From: Thozetella sp. PMI_491
Lineage: Eukaryota; Ascomycota; Sordariomycetes; Chaetosphaeriales; Chaetosphaeriaceae
Reading direction: 5' to 3'
Length of the DNA stretch: 64,000 nucleotides
NCBI GenBank assembly: GCA_021432635.1
Contig: MU270095.1
Coordinates: forward strand, 62,001 to 126,000
Shown: in pieces, positions 23,881 to 35,976 of the stretch
Position numbering within the stretch: the stretch's first letter is position 1
How the letters are laid out: every line of letters starts with the position of its first letter
The notes under the pieces: generated by a model
Databases searched by the model: none
What the model was told of the DNA's origin: nothing
Seen by the model: the letters and a program-made list of their open reading frames with translations, nothing else
Made by a program: the position numbers and the translations under genes

Positions 23881-25716
23881 CTATACGGTGAGGGCCTCCT
23901 CGATCTTTCTCTTCTTCGTAGGCGCTTCCTCCAGAGCCGCCTCTGGCTCCTCATATGGAGGGTCCTCTTGGTAAACATCGTACCTGTACCGGCTTCCGGT
24001 GTGGTCGTCCCGCAACCTGCTCTGGCCTTTACCGTAGACCTTCTCCCGCGCCGTCACGGGCTCTCCTTCCGCGGGTTCTGGGTAGAGCCCACGGCGGCGA
24101 AGCTCCGGGATCAGCAGGTCGACGACCTCCTCGAACGTCCCCGGCGTGGTCACGTAGCTAAGGTTGAACCCGTCGACATCGGCCTCCCGGATCCAATACT
24201 CCAGCTCGTCCGCGACGGTCTGCGGGCTGCCGACCGACACGGGGCCAAGCCCGCCGATCGCGGCCCGCTCAGCGACCACGCGCGGCGTCCACTTGGGGAT
24301 CTCCTTGCTGGTGGTTGTGAAGGCGTCCATGATGCTCGTCACCTTGTTCGCCTCGGCCGAGTCCGAAGCCGTGATCTCTTGGTCGAGCGGGATCTTGGAG
24401 ATGTCGATTCCAGTCCAACCAGAGAAGAGCACCAAGCCGCCGATCGTAGACGCGTACTTCTTGAGCTCCTCGTGCTTCTCGTGCGCCTCCTCGTCGGTCC
24501 GACCCACGATGGGCGTGAACGTGCAGAAGAACTTGAGGGATCGGGGGTCGCGCCCTTGCTCCGCTGCGAGCCGCCGGATATTGGCGATCTTAGGCTTGAG
24601 CACCGACGGTGAGTGCGAGGAGACGAAGATGGCCTCTGCATGCGCTGCCGCGAAGGCAGACCCTGCGGCCGATGTGCCCGCTTGGAAGAGGAACGGCACT
24701 CGCTGGGGTGAGGGATCCGTGATGTGCCGTGAGTTCAACTTGAAGTACTTTCCGTGGTGGTTGATGGTCCGGACCTTGTCCGGGTCTACGTAGCTGTCAT
24801 TATCCGGGTCGGGGTTGAGCGCGTCGTCGGCCCATGAGCCCTCCCACAGCCTTCACCGGCGCACGTGTCAGCAAGAAGCTAGACCACCTAAGCCATGTGT
24901 GGTGTCTTACTTGTACAAAACCCTCAGGTATTCGTCCGCCTGGCGGTATCGTTCGTCGTGGTCGATAGGGTTGTCAAGCCCAATCGCTTTAAACGCAGCC
25001 TTCTTCCAGGACGTCACGATATTCCAGCCGACCCGGCCGTTCGTCAGGTGGTCTAAGGTCGAGAACCTCTTAGCCAGCAGGAACGGCGGTTCAAAGGTCG
25101 TTGACGCCGTAATCCCGAACGCCAAATTCTTAGTGACTGCCGCCATAGCCGAGATCGGCTACAGATGGGTCAAGTCAGCCTACCTTCGTCGTGCAGTCAG
25201 GAGAGGTTGAAATTCATACGATTGTAGGATCCGTCATGGGCCACTGCGCAGCACGGCGGATACAGTTGTCGAGGCTATCCTCGTAGGTGTCTATCCGTCT
25301 CTGAGTTAGTAAGTTCCTAGAATGAATGTTTAGGTAGCTACCCAGAGCATGTCTCAAGAGCATGAGCTCAAATGCTCCCGATATCCGATGGAAATCACAA
25401 TAAATAACACCGAAAGACAGACCATAACCACCATAGGTGTCCGCCAGGAAAAGAGCGTTGATGCCACCACGCTCAAGCAGCTTGGCAAGCTCTATCCAGT
25501 ACTCCAGCTTCCTCTTGGTGGCTGATTTGTCCTTTGGGTTCTGGGTCGCGGTTAGCCTTGAGTCCTCGCCTGTGTCTAACAGCTGAGAAGGGTTAATCGG
25601 ACTCGCCACTGCCCAGGGGACAAATGCCCGACAGTAGACATGTCGAACGCGTTCAGTAGGATATGCTTTTTGCCATTGGTGCCATTGGTGCAATTGGTCC
25701 CGTTCGCCGCCTTCAT
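23881..25716 (-). CDS. NtaA/SnaA/DszA-type flavin-dependent monooxygenase
   Basis: This is a luciferase-fold, reduced-flavin-dependent monooxygenase of the nitrilotriacetate/DszA group. Such enzymes attack N- or S-containing small molecules with a separate flavin reductase. Exons are 25716-25603, 25540-25423, 25290-25220, 25158-24911 and 24850-23881, closing in frame to about 506 residues. Family blocks follow in order: KHILLNAFDM...VGHLSPGQW, LEYWIELAKLLERG...LFLADTYGGYD, AMAAVTKNLAFGITAST, HLTNGRVGWNIVTSW, and later LFQAGTSAAGSAFAA and the VGSPQTVADELE end region. The acidic/basic tail of about 50 residues is extra. An in-frame ATG at 25779 could extend the N-terminus by 21 residues. No dedicated flavin reductase is seen nearby. 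It is first in a co-directional row with a P450 and a transporter. Confidence 0.85.
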
Positions 25717-26734
25717 GTTGAATCTTGCCGTTATGAAAGCTACGGAGCAGTCTCTAACGGGCAGCTCAAAAAGGTTCACAGAGGACTCAAGCTCCTATGT
25801 GATAACTAAACGGGGACTTTGCTAGTCTTAATAGGGATGCAGGAGGAGTGACACCATTCGCAACTATTCTCCCATCATCCCATAATGTGGGGACCAGTAG
25901 CCGATGGTCGGTGGGCTCCATCAGCTTCCTCAGCACCGATGTGGAGCGTGTGTATCTACGGCCACTGCCAGTCGCACCACAGACGATTGATGCCATCGAC
26001 TCAAGGTATGGTGTGATGCGGCTACAGCTCCGCATGCCACATCGCGATAGTGGAGACCTGCGCACCGTCGACCTTAGACCCAGCTTGGCTCAGCCGTAGC
26101 TGGGAATAGCAACCGATTGGTTGGATGCGCTAAACTGTTAACTAGTCGGAAAACTGATTACCTAAGGCAGTCTACTCGATCAAGGGTAACTAACTGGGTA
26201 GGTAAGGTACCTAGGTACCTTAGTTGTCCTGATTTCCTTGACGTAGGTAGGAAAAGTACGTTATAAGAAAGCCTTGCAGGCTGCCTCCCTATCAGGGAGT
26301 TGAGACAGGTCCCGCAGCGATCAACCTCGTTCTTGCATAAGGGCAGAGCCCCTGTCCATGGTTGGGACGAGCCCGGCCAATCCACACATGCACTCGTCGG
26401 ATCGACTACATGCATGATGCATAGCACCGCGGAGAATATAAATACTTCACTTGAGGCGATCCGCGGCAAGCCAAGCCGTTGAGATAAGGCTGCAGGGCGC
26501 GAATGGATAACTATCAGCGGCATAGTCAAACACACTCTCGCCCACGGCACAGCTTATCCTACTACGGGTACAGGGAGTAGCAGCGAGATGCAAGAATGCC
26601 TGTATACAACATCCGGGACATCTGGTTCAGCCCTATGTAGTACATTATGCTATGGCTGTTCCTTGCAGCGTCGGCGGCCCAGGCCAAATTCCGCCAGGGC
26701 ACTAAGCTGCCGCAGATCAGACAGAGGTCGTCGT
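25717..26734. other. Intergenic, no gene recognised
   Basis: Frames at 25787-26065 and 26158-26550 (minus) are open but I cannot tie them to a family. CCTACCT-like and GGTACC-like short motifs recur near 26195-26225. The region includes the monooxygenase promoter and the 3' flank of the P450. Confidence 0.45.
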
Positions 26735-28652
26735 TTACGCAAACAACTCCTCGCCCCGCTTGACGATCCTCATGGGGATGTGCGCATTTCGCAGCTTCAA
26801 CGTGATGGAGGATGTCATGTGCTGCCGCCACGTTTGATTCGTCTTCTGTGCTGCTGCCTCCCACAGCTCCTCGCGGCGCTCTCTAGAGGCCTGCTCCACA
26901 TCTTCTTCAGGAGACATATCTTGGACTGCAAGTTCTACCGAGTGGGTCGAGAATAAAACAGTGATTACGGCGAACATTTCCATAATAGCGAATCGCTTTC
27001 CCAAGCACGAGCGGGCGCCGTCGCTGAAGGGGATGAAAGCCCCAGGAGGAGGAGTCATGAGCCTCTCGGCAGCTCCCTCTTCACTAGGATCAACTTGTAT
27101 CCAGCGCTCTGGGATGAAGCCCTCGAGGTCGTTATCAAGGTTGGACGGAGGCCAGGACGTCCAATGGGATGCGGTTGCACCCACTGGTTTGCTCTCCCAA
27201 TACTTTGGGTTTCTCTGGGCGCATGCAATCATGACTTTTATCAGCGTGCCGGGGGGCACCGAGGCCTCCTTGCTATTGACAAGGAGAGATTTCGGAGTGC
27301 CGTTCTTTGGCACGTGCTTGGGGACTATGGGTGCCGGGGTCGTAAGCCGGAGCGTCTCGTTGATGACGGCGTTAACATAGACACTTTCTAGAAGCTTGGG
27401 CACGACGGTGCTATAGTCTTCGGGGTCCGAGCCTTCAGTCGCCGCATCAATTGCCTCCTGCAGCCTGCGCTGGCAGGCTGGATGGAGCGCCATGAACATG
27501 ATGAGCGAGTGGATTGACCCGGCGGTCGAGTCATGACCGGCGAACAAGAAGACAAATACATTCCCCAGCACCTCGCTGTCGGAAAATCTTTCGATTTTGG
27601 AGGTCTTTGCAACGCGGTCGGTGTCCTTCTCCTCCGCCAAGGACTGATCAGTCGAGGCTTGAATTAGCCGGAACAGAAGATCTCCGCTTGCCGCCGTGGC
27701 ATCAGATCCCTTAGCCTGGAGGCGTGCTCTCTTCTCTACCAAAATATCGTTCGTGAAAGCTCGGACGTCATCGAAGGACTGGTTGGCCTTTCTCAGGGAG
27801 GAGAATGGACCCCATTCTGAAGCTCGTCAGAATGATTCATGCGAAAGGGCTGCTCGACTTACTTAGGAGCCAGCGTGGTAGCAGAATTAGGGCCATAATA
27901 TAGTCCAGCATCTCCCCCAGTGATTTCAGAAACCCCCCCATTTCGTCCTTGGATATCTTCCCGGGGACATCGGCAGACCCGTCCTCGATCTCGAGGCCGA
28001 ATGCTACCTTCCCAAGGACATCAAGCGTCAAGTTCATTAGGTCGGGCTGCGCCGTTCGAACAACGTTGGCCTGTGCTGTGGCTCCAGCCCACGTCTGCAA
28101 CAGAAATCGGGTCTTTCTCCGGCCCTCGTACCAGACTGCTCGGTTTGTTGATTCCCCAAACGCCGGCCCCACCAGCTTTCGATGGCGCCTCCAGTCTGCG
28201 CCTTCGGTAGAAGCCACGTTGGTACCGAAGAGTTCTAGGCTCTTGTAGTAGATGGTAGGCTTGGGGAAGTCCAATTTTCTTGTCGTGATCTGGTGGATGA
28301 CATCCGCATCTGCCGTGTAGAGAATAGACCCGCCCGGCGAGACAGCCAAGAAGGTGTCAGTGCCAAGTGCTGCGAAGGGTGCATACCTGGCCTCCCACGG
28401 CCAGGAGCGGCGTATCAGCCATCGCCACGAAGCTGGCGAGGACGGTGGCCCTATCACTCGATCAACCCATTTGAGCAACGGGGAGAGAAGGAAGACTACT
28501 AGTAAATTTTGGGCATGGATAGGAAAGACGACATAAGGTATATTGGACCGCCGTGCGGCTCGGATATTTAGCCATAGGCCAAGGAGGTTCCCTGTCGCGA
28601 TGAAGGTGGCGCCTAGGGCAAATAGCCACGTAGACAAGGGATCTATGGGCAT
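26735..28652 (-). CDS. Cytochrome P450 monooxygenase
   Basis: This is a microsomal class II P450 of about 623 residues. Exons are 28652-27863 and 27816-26735 with a 46-base phase-1 intron (GTAAGT...TCAG). The N-terminus has two hydrophobic stretches (about 8-28 and 45-60) for membrane anchoring. The I-helix signature FLFAGHDSTAGS, the K-helix ETLR within NAVINETLRL, the GFIPERW-type block and the heme loop FSDGARSCLGKRFA (Cys about 534) are all present, so it looks catalytically whole. It is longer than the usual 500-550 residues because of the N-terminus and a C-terminal insertion rich in Glu and Arg. The CYP family and substrate cannot be named. The monooxygenase lies downstream and a transporter upstream, all on the same strand. 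Confidence 0.9.
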
Positions 28653-29424
28653 ACTGGCAGTGCTTAATGTCGTCCCAAGGCCGCAAAATCAATCCGTAGG
28701 AAGGTCAATGGCGACAGAGCCACCTCCCGAACTTCAAGTAAAAGAAAGCGAAGGAGAATGCTCGAAAGATGGTCGGGATGCGGGAAGCAGCGCGGTTCTC
28801 TGTTATGCAATGAGACAGTATCTGACATGAAGTCATGACCCGAATCATCCACATAGCCCCCGCTTTCTGCGTCTGGTCGCCCATTGAAACAGTTTGGAGG
28901 AGTAGAGGGTTGGCGAGACCTCTTTGGGGCAGGGCACGGCTAAACTCCCATTGGACAACCAGCAATTCGGACATGCAAGGTGACATCCAACTGACCAAAC
29001 AAGCACGGCAACAAGCCGAGCCGGCAGCTGAGCATAACCTTAAGATAAACCGGATAGAGGTAATGCCAAGCTAGAATAAAGCGACGCTGACTTTTGTGCA
29101 TCGACTCCCCAAAAGGCAGATGTCCGTGGCGGGCTTCTCCCCCTGCTTACCACAGCGGCTTGAATATGCTAGGCCGTGCAGCGACTCTAGAGATGCAAGG
29201 AAATATAGGAGGTAGTACAACTTATCTGTCAACGCGAGGGACCGATGCAGGAGCTCCCGTCTCGAAGTCACACTGCGTGCGGCGCGGTCTGCACGCTCCA
29301 AGAGCCGGCACTAGCCAACCTTAACTGTAATAGAAGACTTCATCCCTGCGCCGCTCCGTTCCACGCCGAATGCGTCTCTACTACTTAGGTAAATGCCTTT
29401 CTTGGCCATATTTTGTCTAAGCTT
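28653..29424. other. Intergenic, no gene recognised
   Basis: This space between the P450 start and the transporter's 3' end shows no conserved frame or recognisable element. Confidence 0.5.
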
Positions 29425-31096
29425 CTATTCTAGCTTTTTCTGCCGCCACAGCGTCCCTTTAAGATAATCGACCACAAAGAGCAAGGTAGCAACGAAGCAC
29501 AGCCCGGCCATGAATGTGAAGGTCCAACCGATCCCAATCGAGTCTATCAAGGATTGCAAGAAAGATACTGTGATTGCTGCGAGGGTGCAGCGTACAATGT
29601 TGCTGGAGGCGTGTGCCGCTGCTGGCGTTCGGTGGTTTTTATCGACAAGAAGCGTGTTGTATATCTGGCGCACGGCTAGTGAGCATCCGAGGATGTAGAG
29701 CAGCATCCGGAAGGTACGGAAACCTACACTGAAGTCCAGTTGCATGCAGAACCCTGCGATGAACTGAAAGAATAGGGGCACTGCCATGTGCTACAGTGGC
29801 CTTGTCAGTGACAATCATCTTTGCACGGTCAAAAATGGCGCCCTCACCACATGGTAGTGCAGTACCCAGCCGAACCCCACAACCGAGGCCGAAGTCGCCG
29901 CCATCGGGGCCCATATAACCCGTAAACGCGCCTTTTCCACCGAGAAACTGTCGAGATCATCTCCCTTGACCTTATCCGTGGACAAGCCCTGCTCTGCGCG
30001 GGCCTTCCGATACGCATTATCCAGCAGCGGGGCGGATATGAATGTCGAGACAGCCCCACCGAGCCCAAATGGGAGGTAAACGAGGCCAGCCTGCCACTGA
30101 TTGAGGCTATATATGTCGATAAATAAGAGTGATAACGAAGCGTTGATGCAGGTGTATACTACATAGATGAGACCGCAAGAGAAGATGATGATGGCGTTGT
30201 CTTTGCGGGCGAGGATCGTCAGGGACCTGAGCGGGTTTGGAACTCCCCGAGCGCGTGGGGGATGAGTGCTGCTCTTCCCCCAGTGCGACATTATTCTGGG
30301 AACCGGTAGCTGGAGATGGCTCGGCGGCCGGATCGACCCGTTTCCCACTAAGTTCCGAGAGGTCTCTGGAAGAAACAAGATAATCGTGGTCAGGCCCGCT
30401 CCAGCAGCCATGGCGAGAAACCAGAATATCCATGGCCAGCCTGCCACATATGCGAGGGCGCCGCCCAGAATAGGCCCCAAGCTCGGGGCGATGGTAATGC
30501 TGGAGAGTTTCAGCCGTCTTATCACTTGCGCACAGTTGGAGTTTCATGTGCATACACGAATGACACGGCGCTGATAAACGTCCCCCTTTCCGCCGGGGGT
30601 GCCACGTCTGCCACGACTCCGTAGGCAATAGAGATGGTTCCTGATTATGGACATGAGATAGATACTGCATGCCATGGCAACTCAGGAACGTACCGGAAAT
30701 AGCCAGTGCTTGCAGGGCCCGCAGGCCGAGGAGGGCGGAATACGACTGCGTCATCGCGATTGCAATATCTGCAGCTATGTAGAGCGCCAGTGTGACAATG
30801 TATACCGGCCGCCTCCCAATTACATCCGAGGTGTCTCCAATGAGTGTCGGGGCAATGGTCGCCACCGCCATATAAGTCGTGACCGTGAGATTGATCTTGT
30901 CTACCGATACAGCCAACGTCTCGGACAGCAAGTGGATGGCCGGGTAGTAAATGAAGCTGCTCAGTGTCGAGAACCAGGCTGCGTAAGCTATCATCCCAAC
31001 TATTAACCACTTCTCAGCGGTGGTAAAGACGGAGAATCTGTCGATGTCGGTTCCGCCCCGGATGCCGCCGATAGTAGGTTCTTCGGGGGCCGACAT
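29425..31096 (-). CDS. MFS transporter, DHA1 (drug:H+ antiporter) type
   Basis: This is a 12-helix major facilitator of about 501 residues, similar to quinidine/drug-resistance exporters. Exons are 31096-30694, 30640-30556, 30499-29848 and 29790-29425; all three introns close the frame. The loop 2-3 signature appears as GDTSDVIGRRP. Helix-5-like ITIAPSLGPILGGALAY matches motif C of exporters (GPILGG). A central cytoplasmic loop of about 60 residues is rich in Pro and Ser. The start at 31096 (MSAPEEPTIGG) is preferred to an upstream in-frame ATG at 31264, because the extra residues are unlike transporter N-termini. Export of a product or toxin handled by the neighbouring P450 and monooxygenase is an inference from position. 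Confidence 0.86.
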
Positions 31097-31808
31097 AGCT
31101 GCGACAAGACGGGATAGAACTGGCGATGGGGAGGGCAGAGCCTCCAAGAGCTGCATTCGAGTAATAAATGGGCAGGGCAGCCTTTCCATGCCAATTGTGC
31201 GAACCCCGCATGCGCTCTGCAGAGCCAATATGAATATAATGCTCGCTGGACAGAGAACCCCCATTCACTTGTAGCCTAATTACTACCTAACGCTAGCAAC
31301 GAGCCATGTGGGTTACATCGCTCTGTACATATGCCGAGTTCGACAGATATGGTTGAGTAGAAGCTGCATTGGACGATGGTAGTTCAGGTAACCTCTAGGC
31401 TCCGCCTATCACATCCTGTGAGCCTGGCTCCGTCCAGTTTCTGGACACCGAGTCTTCCGGCATCAAGCCTCCGGCACCGGCCGCGGGGGTTACCCGGGCC
31501 TGCCTGCTCGCACACATAACTTCTGGGCCGTTATGACGACCGGGAATAAAATATACATTACTGCACCCTATGCGTCTCCACCTTTAGTTCCAGTGGAAGG
31601 AAGGGGCTCCACCCCGTGGTAGAGTGCTCTGGAGCTGACCCCGGCCGAGTCGTCGCCAACATGTGAGGGGTCCCAGCCACGAGGCTGCATCAAGAAACAT
31701 ATGAGATGTGCTATCGTATAGATGGAGCGAGCCGTGTCGCTCTACTGCGTGGTGTCATAAACGATCGTTGTAGGCCGCCCGCTAGGCTGGCTATAGCAGC
31801 TAACTGGG
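31097..31808. other. Intergenic, no gene recognised
   Basis: This is upstream of the transporter and downstream of the small secreted protein gene. No supported frame or RNA gene was found. Confidence 0.5.
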
Positions 31809-32158
31809 CTAATCCGAGCAAAATCCGTCAGGGAACGGTTTTGTAGAAGTCAGACAAGATCCGGTAGGGCTGTCTGGCCCGCCGTTCTGGCAAGTGCTGC
31901 CGCTGCTATGGCAGCAAACATAGGGAGCGATATATCCTTGGCACTGCCAGGTGTAGGTGCAGCATGAATCCTCTCCTAGCCACATCGTTAACTTCCAAGT
32001 GGATCTTTGAAGCATGCCCAAAACCATTGGGAGGCTCAGGTTATGGGGAACATACCAAACGCTCTTGCGCCAAAGTGTTCCTTAGATTGCCCGACAAAAG
32101 GCGCTGCAATCACCGCAGATGCCACCACCAAGGTGGATAGAAGGGAGCGGGTGAACAT
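31809..32158 (-). CDS. Small secreted cysteine-rich protein
   Basis: This small gene encodes an 89-residue secreted protein of unknown family. Exons are 32158-32056 and 31975-31809, joined by an 80-base phase-1 intron (GTATGT...GCTAG with a TAAC branch site). Residues 1-20 (MFTRSLLSTLVVASAVIAAP) form a clear signal peptide. The mature part carries eight cysteines in the order CC-x5-C-x8-CC-x6-C-x11-C-x11-C, all in exon 2. That spacing is not the hydrophobin pattern (C-CC-C-C-CC-C). The size, secretion signal and even cysteine number fit an effector-like or antimicrobial-like protein, but no family is recognised. The spliced frame, the signal peptide and the cysteines all falling in one frame together support a real gene. 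Confidence 0.62.
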
Positions 32159-33779
32159 GTCGAAGTTTCGCGAGGCTAGAAAGCACAAGACTAGCTATCC
32201 TCTGAGTGAGCATACAGTCGAAGTCAAGAGGGCCGTGGCAGCACTCACCTATTAGAGCACCCCAGCTTGGAGTATCGTCCCTTTTTCGAGTGCCGGATTT
32301 GGCGAGAACGGAGCCGGCGTTCGCTCAAGTTTATTTCGTGCCTCAATCGCTGTTGCAAGCCACGCGCACTTGCAAACAAGACATCCGTTGGACTTTGTAG
32401 CACCGGCCGCGAAATGCGTTGCAAATTCAGAGAAAGCGAAAGCCCCGAGGACGCCGGAGTCCTTGGGATGCAAAAGACAAGACATGGCGGATTATCGTAT
32501 TGACGGGGTGGCTCCTGTGATGTGATGGCGATTTGCAGCTGTAAAATGAGGGTACCAACCGTGCACGGCGTAGTAGCGATGATCTCTTCGTCCCAAACAG
32601 GGTCCTTTTGTCTCATTGGTAGACGAGGCCGGATAGCGCAGAACCGTAGCATCTCTCCGCAGAGATCGGCCACTACCCTTGTCGATCGGCAGCTTATCAC
32701 GCCAAAAATAATAATAATTAGGGGCCCAGAGCGCTGTGGCTAAGTGATGTCGCTCAGGCACCGCTTACACCGCTTGACAACTCACGCACTCAAGCCACCC
32801 GGCCAAGACACGTAGAGCTCGTCTCGCGACGCGACGCCACTCCACCTCGGTCCGCTCCGGCCCCGTCGCGTGGCATTGCATCCAGACTTGGAATTGGCCG
32901 GCGACTGGGCATACGGATTGGGAACTCAGGGGAAATCCAAAGGCCTAAAAGAGGCAAGGCTGGGCGGAGGTCGCTTAATGCACCTTACAACCTGCCTATC
33001 TCATCTTGGGTCCAATTTAGGCGTCAGTGAGTAATGAGGAAGCGAGTCGTTTGTCTGTCATGACAATGGTTCTCCTGTTGACTTATCAGACTAAGACCAT
33101 TAGATCGACAGGCCGCCCGGCCATCACGCTAATCAACAATCCTGAATAGTCCGTGGCACCACTCGCCAGCCCCGTCCGAGCGTGGGCCCCATCTTTCAGC
33201 GGAAAGAAGCCCTCCGTGGTGAACCATTGGATAGGCGCTCATAGAGACGCCCGAGAAACTTAAGCAAGCGTGGCAAGGTTCTAAAATGCTCTCCGCTCGG
33301 GTAGTTTTAGTCAGACCTAATAGCCGAAAGATGACCATTACTTGCTGAGTGACATTCAGTTCGACTAGTCTAGTTCGACGTGTGATGAGTGTGCTATGGT
33401 AGACCTAAGACTAACGCTTCTCTCTAAATCATATTTGACGTCTTAACTATTACATATGCCAGACCAAACCAACGCGCACAAAAGTTACTCTTAAATATTA
33501 TACTGGCATTCAGGCTTCTCATTGGTAGAGCATTGTTTCACTCATAGCGAATAGGCGGTAGCCTCCGTTATATATTTTATCTTGTTATCCCCAATTAACG
33601 TCCGAAAAGTTTACTCGGTGTTGCTTTTCTATTTGTGGCGTCTAGGCAATGTATATATGGCCAGCGACTGCTGGCAACTGAAGCAGCTCGTCCAGTCCAG
33701 TGGTAGCGCTCCCTACCCGCTGCTGCTATCGGTAGCAAACAACAACCTGCACAGCGAGGACTCCAAGATGTCCTTTCTA
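32159..33779. other. Intergenic, 1.6 kb, partly AT-rich
   Basis: A minus-strand frame at 32245-32700 is open but its composition is unlike a natural protein. The section 33340-33620 is clearly richer in A and T than its surroundings, which could reflect decayed repeat DNA, but no element was recognised. Confidence 0.45.
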
Positions 33780-35976
33780 TTACGGTAGTAGTTCAGCATG
33801 ATCGTGGTAATTATGATTCTGGCCACCGCCAATGATCGATGTCCATAAGATATCGTTGGGGGATTCTGTCGCAGCAAAGCCCACGCCTAGGAGCAAGTTA
33901 GCCTGCTCCTGCTGTGAAGGGTCGAACCAACTAAAATCGATCTGTGCGAGATCGGAATAATCATTATCAGAAAAGCGGTCGTCATACGACATGTATGTCG
34001 TCGTCGTTCCCACAGGAGACGTGGGGGGGTTTGACGGAAGGTAAGAGGACGAGGCAAAGCCTTCCAGAGGGTCAGACACCGCCTGGCTTTCGACACTCGG
34101 TTTGACTTCGGATTTTGCAGAAACTGTAGGCTTCTCAAGAAAATTATCGCAGGGGGGTGATGGAGAATTCTTCACGCTGCCATGGCCACGAACCCTTTGT
34201 TCGAACCGGACTTGCACCTCGTTGAAGAGATCGCCAAGGAGGGCAGAGATTTCTTCGCTCTTTCCAGGCGAGTTGGCTCGCTGAATAAGATCGGGGACAA
34301 TGTCCCCTCCCTCGGTCTTCCAGAAATCCCGCATCATGCTGATGGTCTCCTCGAACATGCTGCCGAGGTAGCGGTTGCTAGGGATCGGTGCATCTTTAAA
34401 CAGGATTTCCCAAATCTGATCCCACTGTTTGATGGGCGTGAGGGCGGTCGCTCTTTTCTTCAGAAGTCCCTGAGCCTCTTGCGACACACTGTTGAGCTCA
34501 TCAATGAGCGGAGCAGAGCGAGGTTGGCACAAGCGTGCTCGGATGTGGTGGTCACGGTGGTTCATTGATGGGAATGTCTGGTAGCACGTCGGGCAGTAAA
34601 ATGTAGATGGACAGTGCCGACGCTGTATATGCTGCTTGACGTCTCGAATACGCGTCAATTTCAGGTTCAAGCAGTCCATATGAAGGAACGGGTTTTTCTT
34701 GTACAGTGGGCATGCGAATCGGGGTTTTTCTTGATGGTCCAGTCTGTCGGATATCTCGTCTTCCGCAGAATCGTATTTCTCATTTCCATCGTTGGCAAAA
34801 TATTCGTCATCCGATCTTCGACGCTTCGGGGACTTGAGAACCACTTCCTGCGGCGTTGTCCCATGCTCATCAATTCCGAATATTGGACAGGAGATGCTTG
34901 GGCTAGGATACGACGAGGACGGCGATGCATGTGGAGGGACAAATAATCCGTGGTGCGCGTCGTACAACGCTGTTGTCGACTCTGCTGGGGAACCCTGAGT
35001 TTCCATGATTACTCCTGGGTTGTCAAGTGTCTGGGTATCTTGCATGATCGCGAGTCCTATTGGGGTTGGGGACAGACCAGCTGGAGATGGGTCAATGTCG
35101 ATATTTTGGGCGCCTCCATCCATTCGATTTATCTGCGGGGAATTCATGTCTGCCTCTATCCCTGGTCTGAGCGCAATTCGATGCATGGTACCAGCGCCGG
35201 CGCAGTATTGCTCGACATGGGTTACTATTCGGAAAGAAAAGTCAGTGCTTGTGTGCTGAGTTGTGGTGCTAGATGAGGGCATCATGTCTCAACATACTCA
35301 AGTCCTCTGCACCTTGGTAGGGCTTCAGACCTTGGCCAATGCCCAGCCTTGGTAGAGCCTCTTTGGGTGGCTCGTGCTTGGATTTGTACATGCCCTTGGA
35401 TGAAGCCACGAGCAGTGATTTGGCAATTGAATAGGTTGCTTCTGTAGTGGTCGATGGTGCGGCTGCAGCGTCCGAGTGATTAGACCAGGCTTTCAGAGTG
35501 GGACTGAATGTGAAATTACCGGTTTTCACGGTGATTCTATCTGGTTGGTAGGCATTTCTCTGTGCAGGGATGCTAGCTTGGGTATGGGCAGGCAGCCTGG
35601 CTGTCGAGTTGCCCTTCTTAGGAAGAGTGTAGAACCGGTAGCCTCGCTCCGTGCCGCTTCTGGCGTGACCGAGGTGTGACGGATCTCGTCTGGAGTTGCT
35701 CTGGTCTAGTATTTCAGCTTGTAGGGAAGGATAAGAAGTGGGAAAAAGGGCCGCATTGGCATCTATCCTGCCATCGTCTCTCGAGCCTCCTCTAGTCACA
35801 CAGCTGCTTTTGCGCCTCAGCTCGAATGATATACCCAAATCCATGTGGCAAAACCGCCCAGCACTTTCTCCTGCATCAGTCGAGCCGAGCGAAGAGCCGA
35901 GGACGTGTGACGTGGTAGTACACATGCACAGTCGATAGAACGAGGCTGGGTGATTCGGAGGCGACGGAGGAAACAA
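33780..35976 (-). CDS. Protein with a bipartite CCHH/CCHC zinc module (paralogue A)
   Basis: This protein of about 707 residues has no named family that I recognise. Exons are 35976-35298 and 35224-33780 with a 73-base phase-1 intron (GTATGT...ATAG). Residues about 397-459 hold an unusual double zinc-finger-like module. First is C-x12-C-x13-H-x4-H, starting at FACPLYKKNP, then C-x2-C-x12-H-x5-C, starting at YCPTC. After it comes a helical segment with the block WDQIWEILF, shared in pattern with two nearby genes. The N-terminal 390 residues look disordered with a basic patch (SPKRRRSDD) that could be a nuclear signal. The first exon and start are the least certain part; a later ATG (MDLGISFELRR) is an alternative. 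Nucleic-acid binding is possible but not shown. Confidence 0.7.

Noticed and set aside
31809-32158. Small secreted protein as a hydrophobin
   Set aside because: It has eight cysteines, but their order CC-C-CC-C-C-C does not fit the hydrophobin order C-CC-C-C-CC-C.
32245-32700. Minus-strand open frame near the small secreted protein
   Set aside because: No signal peptide, no family pattern, and the residue composition changes erratically between overlapping frames.
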